Positions 1 through 11,681 of a DNA stretch of 64,000 nt are shown piece after piece (position 1 is the first letter of the stretch; every line of letters begins with the position of its first letter). A program made the position numbers and the translations under genes. This stretch comes from Purshia tridentata. Taxonomy: Eukaryota > Streptophyta > Magnoliopsida > Rosales > Rosaceae. The notes beneath the pieces were generated by a model. The model did no database searches. It was not told the origin of the DNA and saw only the letters and a list, made by a program, of their open reading frames with translations. Location of the stretch: contig QANT01003857.1 in the NCBI GenBank assembly GCA_003254885.1, forward strand, positions 1 through 64,000, in the 5' to 3' direction.

Positions 1-118
1 GGGTGGCGCCCGCGGGTTGGCTAATACATGATGAAATATGGATGTCACTATGTCAGATGCAAGATTAAAAAGTCCACTCCACAAGAAATTGATGTTCACG
101 AACCACTAGGTAATCCTC

Positions 119-1657
119 TTAAACAAGCAGAACTGCATTTACACATCCGTCGTTCTCTGGATTATTAGTCACCTGAGCATATTTCCCTGCATCCACCACA
201 AAGAAAAAAAGAGCAACATGAGACACAAGGCTAGACCAAGCTAAAAGAGAGAGAATCAGCCAAATGCCGACAACCACCCGAAGATTTTACTCACCCCATA
301 CGACTTTGCCTGCAGGTGTGACTAGACCAAGTTCACTGACATTTACCTGATATTCACAGAAAAAACACCATAAGACGCCATGGTATTTGCATTCTAAATG
401 CCACAGATTACAAAACAATAAAAGAGGTACCTCGATGATGGTTCCCTTGGTCAAGACACCAAGAGATGTATACATTTGACCATTAGGATTTTTCTTCACA
501 CCAATGATCTCAAGGTTAAAAGTGCATTTAAGTTCAGGGTGAGTCACATGAGCTTTGGTGAATCGCAAACCACTGGGCCGAATAAATCGCTCATACTTGG
601 GAGGTTTCCTCGTAAAACCAGCTCCCACAAATGTGGCCTTTGTGACCATCCTCTTCCATTGCTTGGCTGCAAAAAAGAATCAAGTATAAGCTACCAGGAA
701 CTAAAGCAAGAAAATTGCATGAAAATAATAGCACCAATTTTCACTTAAATGTTTAGTTTATACAGGCTTATAATGAAAAAGGAATAATCTTCTTATGTGG
801 GATAATCAAAATCATAAGCCTAAATAATAATTATAAATTTAGGGGGAAACAAATCAAAAAATGAAAATTTTGATTGGTACGGGAAAGGCAAGGACAAGTT
901 TTAGATGACTTACTCTTGCGTTTCCCTGATCTAATCACCTTAAACATCTCATCTTCAGCCACAGGTCTTACCTGGAGAAGATAAACTCAGTCAGAAAATT
1001 ATTATTACTAGGTTACACAAGATAAATGCTCCTGCACTACAAGAACAATTAGTCACAGTAAAGTACAGAGACTAAAGCAAGAAATTTGCATATTTTCTAA
1101 CCTTAGGGAGAGGGACTTCCCATTTCCCAGCTTTCTCCTTCCGTTTTTGCTTAATAGTGTTGCTAAGAACCTATTTCCAGCACAAGGTCAGACACAAAAA
1201 CATGAAGAAATATCTAAACTTTTCTATTTAATGGCTGGAAAACCATACTTTTGCTCGTGTTGTATTGTCACGATCTAGCAAATATGCTGGAACAGCTCCT
1301 TCATGAACATCATCATCTACCTTGCGCCTAGTTGATGACTCCTCATGCATAGCCAATCTGTCAACATTCACAAACAACAATTTTTATTAATTAAGACCAT
1401 CAACACAAGCATAATATTAATCCATAAAGACAACTCAAATAATTTGCCAGCTGTATAAACACAAAGCTCCTAAAGTAACCTAGATAAAGAGAAACTTCTT
1501 CATAGGCATTTAGGTATGTAAATGAAAATGTATATAAACTTAAGTAGAGTGCAGCTTATGCTACCTATGCGCATATATCACCAAATAACAGTTGTCAAGT
1601 AACCCATGTGATATGATAATAGCATCAATTCAACAGAATATGACAGTAATTAAATTA

Positions 1658-1697
<40 letters not shown>

Positions 1698-2115
1698 AAT
1701 TATAATGGATTAAAAATTGCATAGTAGAACTCACGTTTTCTTCATGAGAGCCTTCTCAGCATAACGTTTCTTAGCAAACATCTTGCCCTTAATACCCAGA
1801 GCCTGTTCCATTACAAAATTTTCATAAAAACGAATAAAAATAAATTTTAATTTAATTTTCAGGAAAGTAGAATAAAATAATTAAATTGACCTTCTGGGCA
1901 ATCTCAGAGCGCTTGTGGACTTCACGAGCCTCCTTCTTGCGCTTGCGCTCGAAGTGGTCGGGTCGGTATCCATATCGCTTCCTGTGAAGATCTATGTAAT
2001 CTCCCTGTGGCTGAATTTCACAAACAACAATAACATACAATATTAAATTGTGTCATAAAAGAATATGAAAGCTAAAGAAAAAAACATAGAGAGAAAGAGA
2101 TGGAGAACAAACCAT
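119..2115 (-). CDS. NSA2: NSA2 ribosome biogenesis protein (S8e-like family)
   Basis: Nucleolar factor for 60S subunit maturation (pre-27S rRNA processing in yeast; TINP1 in animals). I joined nine coding exons, all with GT-AG introns and consistent phase: 2113-2115, 1891-2010, 1735-1802, 1249-1357, 1102-1170, 914-971, 431-666, 295-346 and 119-186, giving 260 residues, the family's usual length. Recognisable blocks are [14 protein letters not shown] near the N-terminus, the basic [17 protein letters not shown] segment mid-protein, and [19 protein letters not shown] and [15 protein letters not shown] in the C-terminal S8e-like half. Oddly, the first coding exon contributes only the ATG: GTTTGT follows at once and the next exon opens with PQGDY. 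A probable leader intron lies upstream. Assignment is very secure; the one-codon first exon is inferred from the conserved second residue. Confidence 0.95.
1662..1694. repeat. (AG)n microsatellite in NSA2 intron
   Basis: About 16 uninterrupted AG units inside the third coding intron of NSA2, roughly 40 bases from the donor site of the neighbouring exon. Likely length-polymorphic. Confidence 0.95.
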
Positions 2116-2703
2116 GGTTACAAAGAGTTTGTTGCTCTCGGTTTGTTGTTAGAAATTCACACGGGAAGCCTTAAGAACGCTGAGCACAGCAAGAAACTAG
2201 ATTAAAAAAAACAACATAACGCAAATTAAAACAGTTAAAAAAAGATACATACAGAATTAGTCTACTTCTACCAAATCCTAACTCGGTGCATTTTTTAATC
2301 CAGTACAAAAAAATAACGATGATATGATAATGCAACTTTAAATTACGAGCCTCGAGCATTATCCGGAACCAAGTTTTAACTTCGTATAAATTAGAAATGT
2401 AAACATGCAATAACCATAAACACTTTCTTCTACGTTTCAACCCCAAATACGCAACGAGATACTGAAACAACAAGTTCACCTTATAACAAAAATTAACAAG
2501 AAATTCAAATGAAAAATAGCGATATGCAAACCCACTCTCAGAGTCAGAATCCGAAAGGGATGAACAGGCGGAGGAGACGAGGGTCTGTGTCTTCGTAAGC
2601 CGCGAGGGAGATGAGGGGCTGAGTGTGGTGACTGGTGAGAAGCTTATGACAGAGAAAACCCCTACTTGGGCATATTAGGGTTTTAATTTGGTTAAAGGTT
2701 TCT
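2116..2703 (-). promoter_or_regulatory. NSA2 leader, probable leader intron and telo-box promoter
   Basis: On the minus strand a probable 5' leader runs from about 2640 and seems to be split by an intron of about 356 bases (donor near 2535, acceptor near 2180). An AAAACCCTAA telo-box lies at 2675-2684. In plants this motif is frequent in promoters of ribosome and translation genes, which fits NSA2. The exact transcription start cannot be read from sequence. Confidence 0.6.
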
Positions 2704-3104
2704 GAATCGGGTTCGTGGCCCAAAAAAAAAAAAGGTTTCTGAAGCGGGTCGATGCGTTTTGGATCATTGTTTGGGTCGGACCATTCACATGGGCCACCAA
2801 ATGAGCTTATCATGTTAGGGTCCAATTAACATTCTTATTCAATTTTTTATTTTAGAATAAATAGTCATTTTGGTTCCAGATTTTTAAATTTGTATTAGTT
2901 TGATGAATCGGGTTCGTGGCCCAAAAAAAAAAAGGTTTCTGAAGCGGGTCGATGCATTTTGGATCATTGTTTGGGTCGGACCATTCACATGGGCCACCAA
3001 ATGAGCTTATCATGTTAGAGTCCAATTAACATTCTTATTCAATTTTTTATTTTAGGATAAATAGTCGTTTTGGTTCCAGATTTTTAAATTTGTATTAGTT
3101 TGAT
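2704..3104. repeat. Recent tandem duplication, two units of about 201 bases
   Basis: Unit 1 (2704-2904) and unit 2 (2905-3104) differ at only about five positions plus one base in a poly-A run. Both units start at GAATCGGGTTCGTGGCCC and both end at GTATTAGTTTGAT. Each carries a TGGCCCA and an ATGGGCCAC motif upstream of NSA2. The end of each unit is the first 50 or so bases of the MITE at 3055-3441, so the duplication happened after that insertion. Confidence 0.93.
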
Positions 3105-3441
3105 CCCTAGACTTCTAATTTGAAAAATTAAAGACTTTGATTTTTTCAATTTTGTCAATTAAGAGCTTTTTCATCAAGTTACATATTTTTTATTCAAATT
3201 TAAGTTTTTATAACACCATGTAAAGTCCTTTTTAAGGGCAAAATAGTTCTTTTCATATAGATGTTATTATTTTTTCCTCTTTCATTTCTTGTTAAATTTG
3301 GATAAAAACTGTGTAAATTGATGAAAAAATCCTCAATTGACAAAAATGAAAAAGTTAAAAACTTTAATTTTTTAAATTAAAAATCTGAAGACCAAACTGC
3401 TACCAGTGTAATAGTCTAGAGACCAAAATAACTATTCACTC
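3055..3441. mobile_element. MITE with long inverted repeats and 9-base target duplication
   Basis: The left end GGATAAATAGTCGTTTTGGT and the reverse complement of the right end GAGTGAATAGTTATTTTGGT begin long imperfect inverted arms of more than 100 bases each, including AATTTTGTCAATTAAGAG matched by TTTTTGTCAATTGAGGA. The element is flanked by identical TTTATTTTA at 3046-3054 and 3442-3450. A 9-base duplication with long arms and no coding capacity suits a Mutator-type non-autonomous element. A relative lies at 30321-30660. Confidence 0.8.
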
Positions 3442-3898
3442 TTTATTTTATGTATAGGTCGGTTTTTAAACGTTTCAATATAAAACTTCAAGTTTATGTA
3501 AATAACAAAAATAAAAATAAAAAATCTTTCGGTTAATAATATTAATACGATGCTCTGCTGGGTTTCCTTGTAGTTTTAGCCCAGGCCCAACCAGGTTAAA
3601 TAAAATAGGGTATGACCATACGAGCAAGAGACGTTGTGGTGATCGGTTAAGAACAGCAGCAAGGACGGTCCTTGTCGCACTTTTTCTTAAGCCCATAGAC
3701 TGTCTCTCTTCTTCCCTTTCGATTTATCAGCTAAATAAAATCTCATATTTTCGATTTATCAAATCTCACGCTTCACCTGACCAAGTAAATTTTCCGGCCA
3801 AACAAGAGCGATAAAGTTATCAAAGCTTGTTTTATTTTTATTTTTATGGTCTGAGGGTGTTTGGGTTTGGATTCGTTTTTGCTCTAGAGGGTGTAACA

Positions 3899-6800
3899 AT
3901 GGCGGGAATAGCTATAATTTTAGATCTATTGAGAAAAAATCCAAGTCTTTATACAACCCAAAGTTTGCACTCTTCTGGGTTTTTCTCAGCCAAAGCCGCT
4001 GCTTCTGCTGCAGCTGCCTCTGTAGTTGCCGGAGCCCCTTATGCTTATAAGGCATTATTCGGGTACCTCTCTCTTCTTTGCCAATATGTGTGTGTGTTAT
4101 GATGTAGTGCGTTGTCATGATATGGAGTGGATTGAGTGTTGGATTGGATAATACGCTATACTGATATTGGATTGGATATTAGACTATACTGATATTGGAC
4201 TGCTGGATATGGAATTTAGTAGACATAGACATGGTTTAGGTAAGTGGTATTTCTCGTTGGTACATATGTAGGTGATCATTGGCAATTGGTGGGTTGATCA
4301 TTTAGTTATTTCCCCATTCAGTACACATGTTTGTATGATGTAGTGGGGTAAGGGTTGTGCTGAAATGGGCTATGTTGAGTATGGATTTGATGAAACCTGG
4401 CAATATTTATTTCGGTTTATTCATATGGGTTTGGTATCGACCTATATGCATCAAGTTGAGTGTGGATAAGGGGTTAGTATGCTATGTTTTCAATTGCCCA
4501 TTTCATGGCAGTTGTAAACTAATGCACTACAGGCTTGGTCTATTTTTGAAATTTGCGGATTGAGTGACGACATGGTGCTAACGTGATGTCGACATGAACT
4601 GGCTGCACTCGACCGTGTCAGCACCATATCGGCACCCTGTCCACATCCACAAATTTTGAAATTTGTGGATGTTCCCTCTAGAGAAAATCCCTATATATAT
4701 ATTATCATGTGGGTAATACAAAATGTTGATATCAGGACACTACAGTTTTCTGGGAAATGGGTTTCATTTACCTGTTGTTTAAGTTCATATTCATTCTTTT
4801 TTGAAATAATTGCATAATCATAAAATCAGAAGCATATCCATAATAAGTCTCTAATTTTGAGGTGGCTTCTATTAATTTTGACATTATTACTTCTATTATA
4901 ATTCACTTGAAATTGGTAACTTTCTATATTAATTTTACCATTACTTTGAAGATTTTTGTTGGCCGAAATTTGACTGTGTACTAACTTTTTAGTGCTGCAT
5001 ACAGTAATTTTACGATACCAGTTGCCTATTGTGATGCTGGAGCAGCATGGTCTGAAGATTATGTTTCTAATTTACGAAGTGCATCTCAGAAAATTTTTCA
5101 GAATGAGTCTCTGAATAAAATCTTTCAGAAGGAGTCCCTGGATTACAGTACCAAGGAGTACAAAATTGAGTTAAAGCCTCTATTCTCAGCTTTTGAATGG
5201 AGAGCTCTAACTATGACAACCTTGAGGTCATTTTTAATGTTCTTTTTACCTCTTTTGGAGCCTCGATCAAACTTGGAAGATGATGATGATGACTTCCTGG
5301 AGGACAACCAAGAAGAGCAGCATGTGGATTATGTTGTTCCATTAAAAAAATCAATGATACAAATTGTCCGTGAGGTGAGTTGTTTTGCCTGTTGTCATTC
5401 TTGTTTCTATCTTGAATTTGGTTCAACCAAATCTCAATCTTACACGATGTCCTTCAATTATTTTCTTTAGTTGTATGGTGTCTCTGAACAACTCCTTTTG
5501 GAATTAAAAATTGTGATCATCTATTTATACACTTTATTGGTCATAACACCAGACTATGGTATGCTAGAGTTTGAATCAAGGTTTTCTCTTCGAAGGACTT
5601 GTTAAAAAATTAAGATATCTCATTGGAAATTTCAATATTCATTGAGTGCTTCATAGCATTAGGTTTTTGGATGCTTTATTGAAATTATGATACTTGTAAG
5701 TCAGTATGCAGTGCTTGTATGCACTATGCATCATAAGTAGCGACGGAAGACATTACAAATTTAAGGATCCTTAAGGATTAGGCCTGAACAGAATTATATG
5801 CTTGGATTTTCAGCCTTTTTTTTTGTCTAGTTTACAGGTGAGATGCAAGTGTATTTACCAGAAGTCGCATTTATTTTAAAAATATAATTTCATCACAGAA
5901 GAAGCCAGTTTCCGGGAATGTCATGGACATGTTTGTTACTTCTTGAATTAGCACCCAGTTAATTTGCCTTTTTGCATGCACCTTTTGAATCTTTCGTCAT
6001 CTGTATTTACTTTTTGGCACACGATAGTTCCTGCCATTTACAAAATAAAAAATCATGAACTTTGCAATTGAAATATACTGATAATCAAATAGTTAGCTGC
6101 AATTAAACTCCCAAATCCATGCAATGCTTCCATCTATAAAAGTTTTCCTAAAGGTATTAAAACCTCTCTTTCCTTAATATAATCTTCACCTGAAACAGGG
6201 CTAGGGGAATTCTTTTCTTTAAAAAAAAAATAATAATAAAAAATGTAAGTGCTCAAATAAACATTATACGAAGTTTTTGTATTACTCAGGCTTGGAACTT
6301 ATTCTTGTATACAACAAAGCTCTTTGTTCTACATTGTTTCTGAAACAGATGTTTTACATCAATGAAAGTAAGTCAACTAGTAATAATGGGGAACTAAGCT
6401 AATTGAATTGTGTTTTCTATCCCATTGCAGACTACTGTGGTAACTACTAGACGGATTCTAGAAAGAATTTCTGTTCATTATGTTTCACAGAGAATGGCAT
6501 GGAAACTTCTCAAAGGTACCTTCTTTCCATTACTTGTAAGGGATTATGATAAAAAAGTCCATTTTGGAGACCCCCGTGATAAAATAACCCACCTAAAATT
6601 TTGGATGTTAATGAGGTTCACCTACTATTGGTGAACCTTTTATCAGGTGGATATATTTTAAGATTTTAAAAAGTGGAATCTTTATGTACAGATGTTCCAA
6701 AATCGGCCACAAGGAAAGCTGGAAGAAGAATGCCTACTTTAGTTTTCTTCTTCAGTGTCAGCAGAACAACTTTCAGAGGTGAAATTTTAATTCATGTATC

Positions 6801-7309
6801 CTATAGAAAAAGACAAAAAAACAAAAACATGTGGTTCCATTATTGTTGGTTGGTTGAGCTTTCAATCTCACTGTGCTGTCCATGCTTTATATGTTTGAGC
6901 AGGACACTTGCTAGGTGTTGCAGCTTCATGGCTCATTCAAGTTGCCATTGAGATCTACCGATATTTTTCTTGTATGATAAACTCTAAAGAAGATGTTGAT
7001 GAAACTGATACACGAGAACACCTTAAACTTCTTGGGAAGAAGGTTTCAGGTGCTACTATCAGGTGTGGTGCATCACTAGTTTTTGCTTCAATTGGGGCAG
7101 GTATTGGTGCCACCCTTATCCGCCCTTCAGCTGGCCAGTGGATTGGTAAGTGCATTACCAAATTGGTCTGTATCTATTGGTGTCCATTACGTATGTACAA
7201 CCATATCACAATGTGCTCGTTTCTTTTTGCAGGCTGTGCTGTTGGAGATTTGGCAGGGCCTGTTATTGTATCATATTGCCTTGAGAAAGTTTTCCATGCA
7301 GATCTTTGA
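3899..7309 (+). CDS. Conserved plant membrane-associated protein, function unknown
   Basis: Six exons with consistent phases: 3899-4062, 4993-5374, 6431-6515, 6692-6778, 6903-7145 and 7233-7309, giving 345 residues. I do not recognise a named family. The N-terminus (MAGIAIILDLLRKNPSLY, then Ala-rich) is basic and hydrophobic and could be an organellar presequence. The middle is acidic (EDDDDDFLEDNQEE, about residue 160). The C-terminal third holds hydrophobic, Gly-rich segments LLGVAASWLIQVAIEIY, GASLVFASIGAGIGATLI and AVGDLAGPVIVSYCL, which look like two to four membrane helices. The ATG at 3899 is the first before the conserved segment, but the frame is open upstream. The exon chain is well supported; the function is not. 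Confidence 0.85.
4543..4670. repeat. Imperfect inverted repeat in intron 1
   Basis: The segment TTTTTGAAATTTGCGGAT followed by GACATGGTGCTAACGTGATG pairs imperfectly with the downstream GTGTCAGCACCATATCGG and ATCCACAAATTTTGAAA. It may be a small foldback element; no target duplication was identified. Confidence 0.4.
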
Positions 7310-8444
7310 GCACTGGGAATAATCTGTCTGACATATTCTTTGCACTTGCTTCAAATTTGAGTGATGTACACTACACGATTTTTTCGGTATGTGATGATAA
7401 AGTTCTTAACAGAAAGACTAGTTGCATGGAATTAATTAAAGCAAGTGTTAAAGAACTTTGACATAATAGGAGTTTGTCCTTTCTGGATTCATGTCATTCC
7501 CTTTGTTTACGATGAATTTTCAAATAAACTTTATTAAAGAATCATGATCGTCATTAGTTGAAGAATGCATTTATATGCCAATTCTTGTATTGTGAATCTG
7601 TGCTGCTGGGAAGAATTCAAGGTTCTATGTTCTATTGAACTTGGAATTCTGGTGAATGATTTGGGAAATGTATGTTGGGATTGTCTAGCTAAGTTGCATG
7701 GCATCTATACAGCTTCTTTGTGGCCGCATGAATGCTCAAATTCTTTGTGGCAACATGAATGCTCAATCTTGTTGAACAAATTTATTCTTAATAGTTTTTA
7801 GCATTTCCACCGTAGTTTAAAATAAAAAACACCATTGGTCTCTATCTAAAAATTGTTTTTTAAAAGAACCTAAGCGTGAGTATCTCAATTTAATAGAAGT
7901 GGAACGGTGGAAACTAGAGGAGACAAGGATGGCTTGAAAAGAGAATAGAATCCAAGTCCACCATATTATTCTTATATAGAGAAAGCTTTAAAAGAAGATG
8001 CCTATTATTAAGAAAGGAAAAGACCAGATTGTGGACAATATTGTGTAGATATCTCCAACATTTATTTGTATTTAAATCTTGGATCCTTTATTACAAAAAA
8101 TTTCCCTAGAAACAAAGGTTTTGTTGCTTAATTTGGAATCGTAACAGAAAGAGCGAGAGTGCGTTTACTCGAAGTCAAGTCTTCGCTGGAAAATAGAGAA
8201 GGCAGAGGCAGCGAACTACAACCACTCATCAAAAGTTCCAAGTCTCTGTCATATTTATTGTAGTACAAGTACAACCCACACCCAACGCAACGCTCTTTAC
8301 AATTTGGTCTTCTTCGTACTACTCCAAAAGTTTGTCTTCCACCCATGTTTGTTGTACTACACCCAAACCCCTATTCACCAATTTATAACAACTCCCATTA
8401 AACCCAATGCCCCCCCTCCTCCTCTCAAACCCACAACGCCAATC
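7310..8444. other. 3' region of the unknown gene and upstream region of the ZIP gene
   Basis: No convincing gene here. The first few hundred bases are probably 3' UTR; a short open frame near 7565-7801 has no recognisable content. The last 300 bases lead into the ZIP start, with a pyrimidine- and C-rich leader at about 8390-8440. Confidence 0.6.
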
Positions 8445-10096
8445 ATGGCTCGCTCAAATTCCCACTTCTTCTTTCTCCTCATCCTCCTCCTCCTCTACCT
8501 CACCATCACTGCCTTAGCCCACGGTGGCCACCACGACGACGATGACAACGACAGCGACCATGATGAACCCATCCCAAACGACGACAAACCCAAACTCCGA
8601 TCAAAGCCTCTAATTCTGGTCAAGATATGCTGCTTGTTCATAATCTTTGTTGGGACCTTCATCCCTGGGGTGTCCCCTTACTTCTTGAAGTGGAACGAGG
8701 GGTTTTTGGTTTTGGGTACCCAGTTTGCTGGAGGGGTGTTTCTGGGTACGGCTTTGATGCACTTTCTGAGTGATGCCAATGAAACTTTCAGGGACTTGAC
8801 TCCGAAAGAGTACCCTTTTGCGTTTATGTTGGCTTGTGCGGGGTTCTTGCTCACATTGCTTGCTGATTGTGTGATTTCCTATGTGTATGCCAAGGAAAAG
8901 GACGGTGTGTCCGTTGCTGCTGATCTTGAGCTTCAAGGTAAGTACTGTGGTTATTCAGATTATGTTTTGGGATTTGCATTCTCTTTGGTTGTTCAGTTAT
9001 TGGCTTTTGCCTTTTGATTCTTGTTTGTTTCCGTTATTTTACGGTTTTGGTTGTCTGATTTGTGTTTTTCCTGAGAATTGTAATTGGGGTTGCTATTTAC
9101 TGTGGGCCCGTGGCTAAGTTGTGACATCAAATCAAGGAAAAATCACTAGGCTTAAGGTTTGTTTTAGAAGTAGATTCGAAGGACAATATTTAATTGACTT
9201 TGTCATAGACAATATTTCTTAACAATCATGATACAGAGTAACGAAATTGAACAAATCAGATATGCATGAATTTTTTCTCTGCTACCTTAAGGAAGAAGTA
9301 AAATTGTTGGGACAGTCAATTAATAATGTTCTTCATTCCAGGGAGTGGTCAGCAGGGAAAGCATGTTCAAAATGGCACGTCTTCACAATCACAGTTTCAG
9401 GTCAGCAGGGAAAGCATGTTCCTTTCATATGTCTACTGGGAGATTTAAGATCTGCATAAATGCATAATCCATATTTACTATATGGGGGATTACTCGGTGT
9501 GGTTTTGAGACGGACTCAATACTTTTGCTTTCATTTTGGCTAATGACTTACACAATACTTGTTTTTGAATGCCTTGACAGAGCCATAACCACTTTGCCAA
9601 TGCGTCTGTTGCAAGTGTTAGTTCACTTGGGGATAGCATCTTGTTGATAATAGCCTTGTGCTTCCACTCTATCTTTGAGGGCATTGCAATTGGGGTTACC
9701 GAGACTAAAGCCAATGCTTGGAAAGCTTTATGGACGATTTCTCTGCACAAGGTATTCGCAGCAGTTGCTATGGGCATTGCTCTCCTTAGAATGATGCCTA
9801 ACCGCCCCTTCTTATCATGTGCTGCCTATGCTTTTGCATTTGCTATTTCAAGTCCTATTGGTGTGGCCATCGGAATCATAATAGATGCAACAACCGAAGG
9901 TCGTTTGGCAGATTGGATATTCGCCATTTCAATGGGTCTAGCATGTGGAGTGTTCATCTATGTAGCAATAAATCATCTACTGGCAAAGGGTTACACACCC
10001 TATAAAGGAATTTCTGTCGACAAACCCCATTACAAATTTTTGGCAGTGTTTTTGGGCGTTGGGGTAATAGCTATTGTGATGATTTGGGACACTTGA
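8445..10096 (+). CDS. ZIP2: ZIP-family metal transporter, ZIP2-like
   Basis: Divalent cation (Zn/Mn/Fe class) importer of the plasma or an internal membrane. Three exons, 8445-8937, 9342-9400 and 9581-10096, give 355 residues. A signal peptide ([18 protein letters not shown]) precedes a His/Asp-rich stretch [18 protein letters not shown]2 carries [18 protein letters not shown]. The metal-pathway signatures are [11 protein letters not shown] (TM4) and [16 protein letters not shown] (TM5). The protein ends [15 protein letters not shown], close to my recollection of Arabidopsis ZIP2. The variable loop is short and comes mainly from the 59-base exon 2; it has only a few His (GKHVQNG, SHNHFAN). 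The ATG at 8445 was chosen because it opens the signal peptide, although the frame is open further upstream. Confidence 0.93.
9347..9421. repeat. 22-base direct repeat spanning a splice donor
   Basis: GGTCAGCAGGGAAAGCATGT plus two more bases occurs identically at 9347 and 9400, 53 bases apart. The first copy is wholly coding (exon 2 of the ZIP gene). The second copy contains the exon 2 donor, read as CAG|GTCAGC. Confidence 0.9.
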
Positions 10097-10847
10097 AGCC
10101 ATGCCAAAGATTGTGCCTATACAAAATTTGCTTGTGGAAAACTGCATGATGAAGCATATATGGAGTGCAGCTAATTAAATAGTAGCAAGGCAAGGGTGAT
10201 AGATACATGGTTTTGTTTTATATAATTTTTTGTTAGTCATAAGTTATTAGTTCAGGTTATAATACTGTTAATGATCTCCAAGAATGTTTAACATTCAAAT
10301 TTACTGGATAGTTAAGGCATGGTTTTGTATTGGTTATTGGTGTCATTCATAATTTACTGCTTAGACGGCTTGGAAATTATCCGGATGAGTATGAGTATCA
10401 TATCTTATATACAAATTGACAAAAATGAATCCATATGCTTGTAATGCAAGAAATGGGGAAAGAAAGTGCCATCTGTCATGTCACAATGTAAAAGGAGGCC
10501 TAGAGTCTAATTTTGGCTTTAGGTGTGGGGTAAATGCTTTTACCACTGTAGCTACAAGTTTCTACCATGTAGGGCTAAACAATGGTATTACACTAAGACA
10601 GAAAAACCAGTGTGACAAACAATTGAAATCAAACTATAATGGAGAAATTAGTTAAATTAATTGAACACTATCTTAATATAACTTGTATATCAAAATTATG
10701 AAATACGCAACAAAAGAAAAAAAGGTTATGAAGTCAAATCTCTTGAACAAATCTATACAAGTTTGACTCACTTTTTATTTTTTCAGTTTAACTAAACTTC
10801 TAATCATTTAAAAAAACAAAAATAAAAACAAAATTCTTGACTCTTCA
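10097..10847. other. 3' region of the ZIP gene and AT-rich spacer
   Basis: Probable 3' UTR to about 10300, followed by AT-rich sequence. An open frame at 10416-10655 has no recognisable protein content. Nothing else supported. Confidence 0.6.
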
Positions 10848-11319
10848 GGGCCTGTTTGGTTCAAGTTTTGAAGATTTGGGAATGAGAAATCAATTTCATT
10901 CCCACGTTTGGCAAGTGCAGGGAAGAGAAATGGTTTCCTGATTCAAGAGAATCTGATGCCCTATTAGGGAGAAAATGATATCCTTGCTCAAGTTTGGGTT
11001 TTGTTTTCCCCCCTTGGGAAAGTATTTATTGCATATTTTTTAGACATATTTATCCTTACCGATTTTTTATAATTTCAAATCTAGTCAATTATTTATTACA
11101 TATTTTTTTTATACTCATATAGGATATAATTGAAAAATTAGAAAATTTTTATTTCTTATTCCTACACTTACCAAACATGGGAATAGAAATGAAAAGATAA
11201 TTCTTGTTTACTTTCCTAGCGTTACCAAATACAATAATAGGAATCTTACATTCCTTTTATCTTGAAATGTGCATAGGAAATCGATTTCTGAGAAATCAAT
11301 TCTGTAAAACAAAGGGCGC
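10848..11319. mobile_element. Probable MITE with GGGCCTGTTTGGTT-type end
   Basis: The left end GGGCCTGTTTGGTTCAAG is of a type common in plant non-autonomous DNA elements. The right end, read backwards, is AGCGCCCTTTGTTTTACAG. Subterminal sequences are also inverted: CATTCCCACGTTTGGCAAG faces CACTTACCAAACATGGGAATAG, and GAGAAATCAATT occurs near both ends. There is no coding capacity. I could not identify a clear target duplication, so superfamily (PIF/Harbinger or hAT) is open. Confidence 0.6.
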
Positions 11320-11681
11320 TTAGAGTTTAGACATTGCTAAAATTTTTCCCTTTTTAAATTCAAAATTCCAATCTCACATATCAATCTCAACGTTTTTTCT
11401 TTCCTTCTTAATAAGCCGTGATTTACGTATTCAGCGGCAACGAAAGCAAGCAACCAAAACAACGATTCCCCAGTCCCACTGCCCCGGGCACACGTGCGAT
11501 ACATTCGGAAGCCCGCCAACCTCGATAGCTACAAAATCCAAAAGAAAAGACGCTTCCCAATCTTCTCCAAATTCAAACCCCAAGCCAAAATCTCAAACAA
11601 ATAAAAATCGAAATTGGCGATTCAACATTAGGGTTCAAGTCCGAAAGGGGCTTTGTCAAATTTTCATTGTTCCAGAAAAAT
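11320..11681. other. Promoter and leader region of the WSS1-like gene
   Basis: Contains the upstream and leader sequence of the gene starting at 11682. A TTAGGGTTC telo-box-like stretch sits at about 11629-11637, in the leader. No open frame of interest. Confidence 0.5.

Noticed and set aside
7565-7801. Cys/Trp-containing open frame with repeated HECS
   Set aside because: Repeat of GAATGCTCAA sequence in a likely 3' flank; no family match that I recognise.
10416-10655. Open frame of 79 codons
   Set aside because: No hydrophobic, domain or composition signal; lies in AT-rich spacer next to a MITE.
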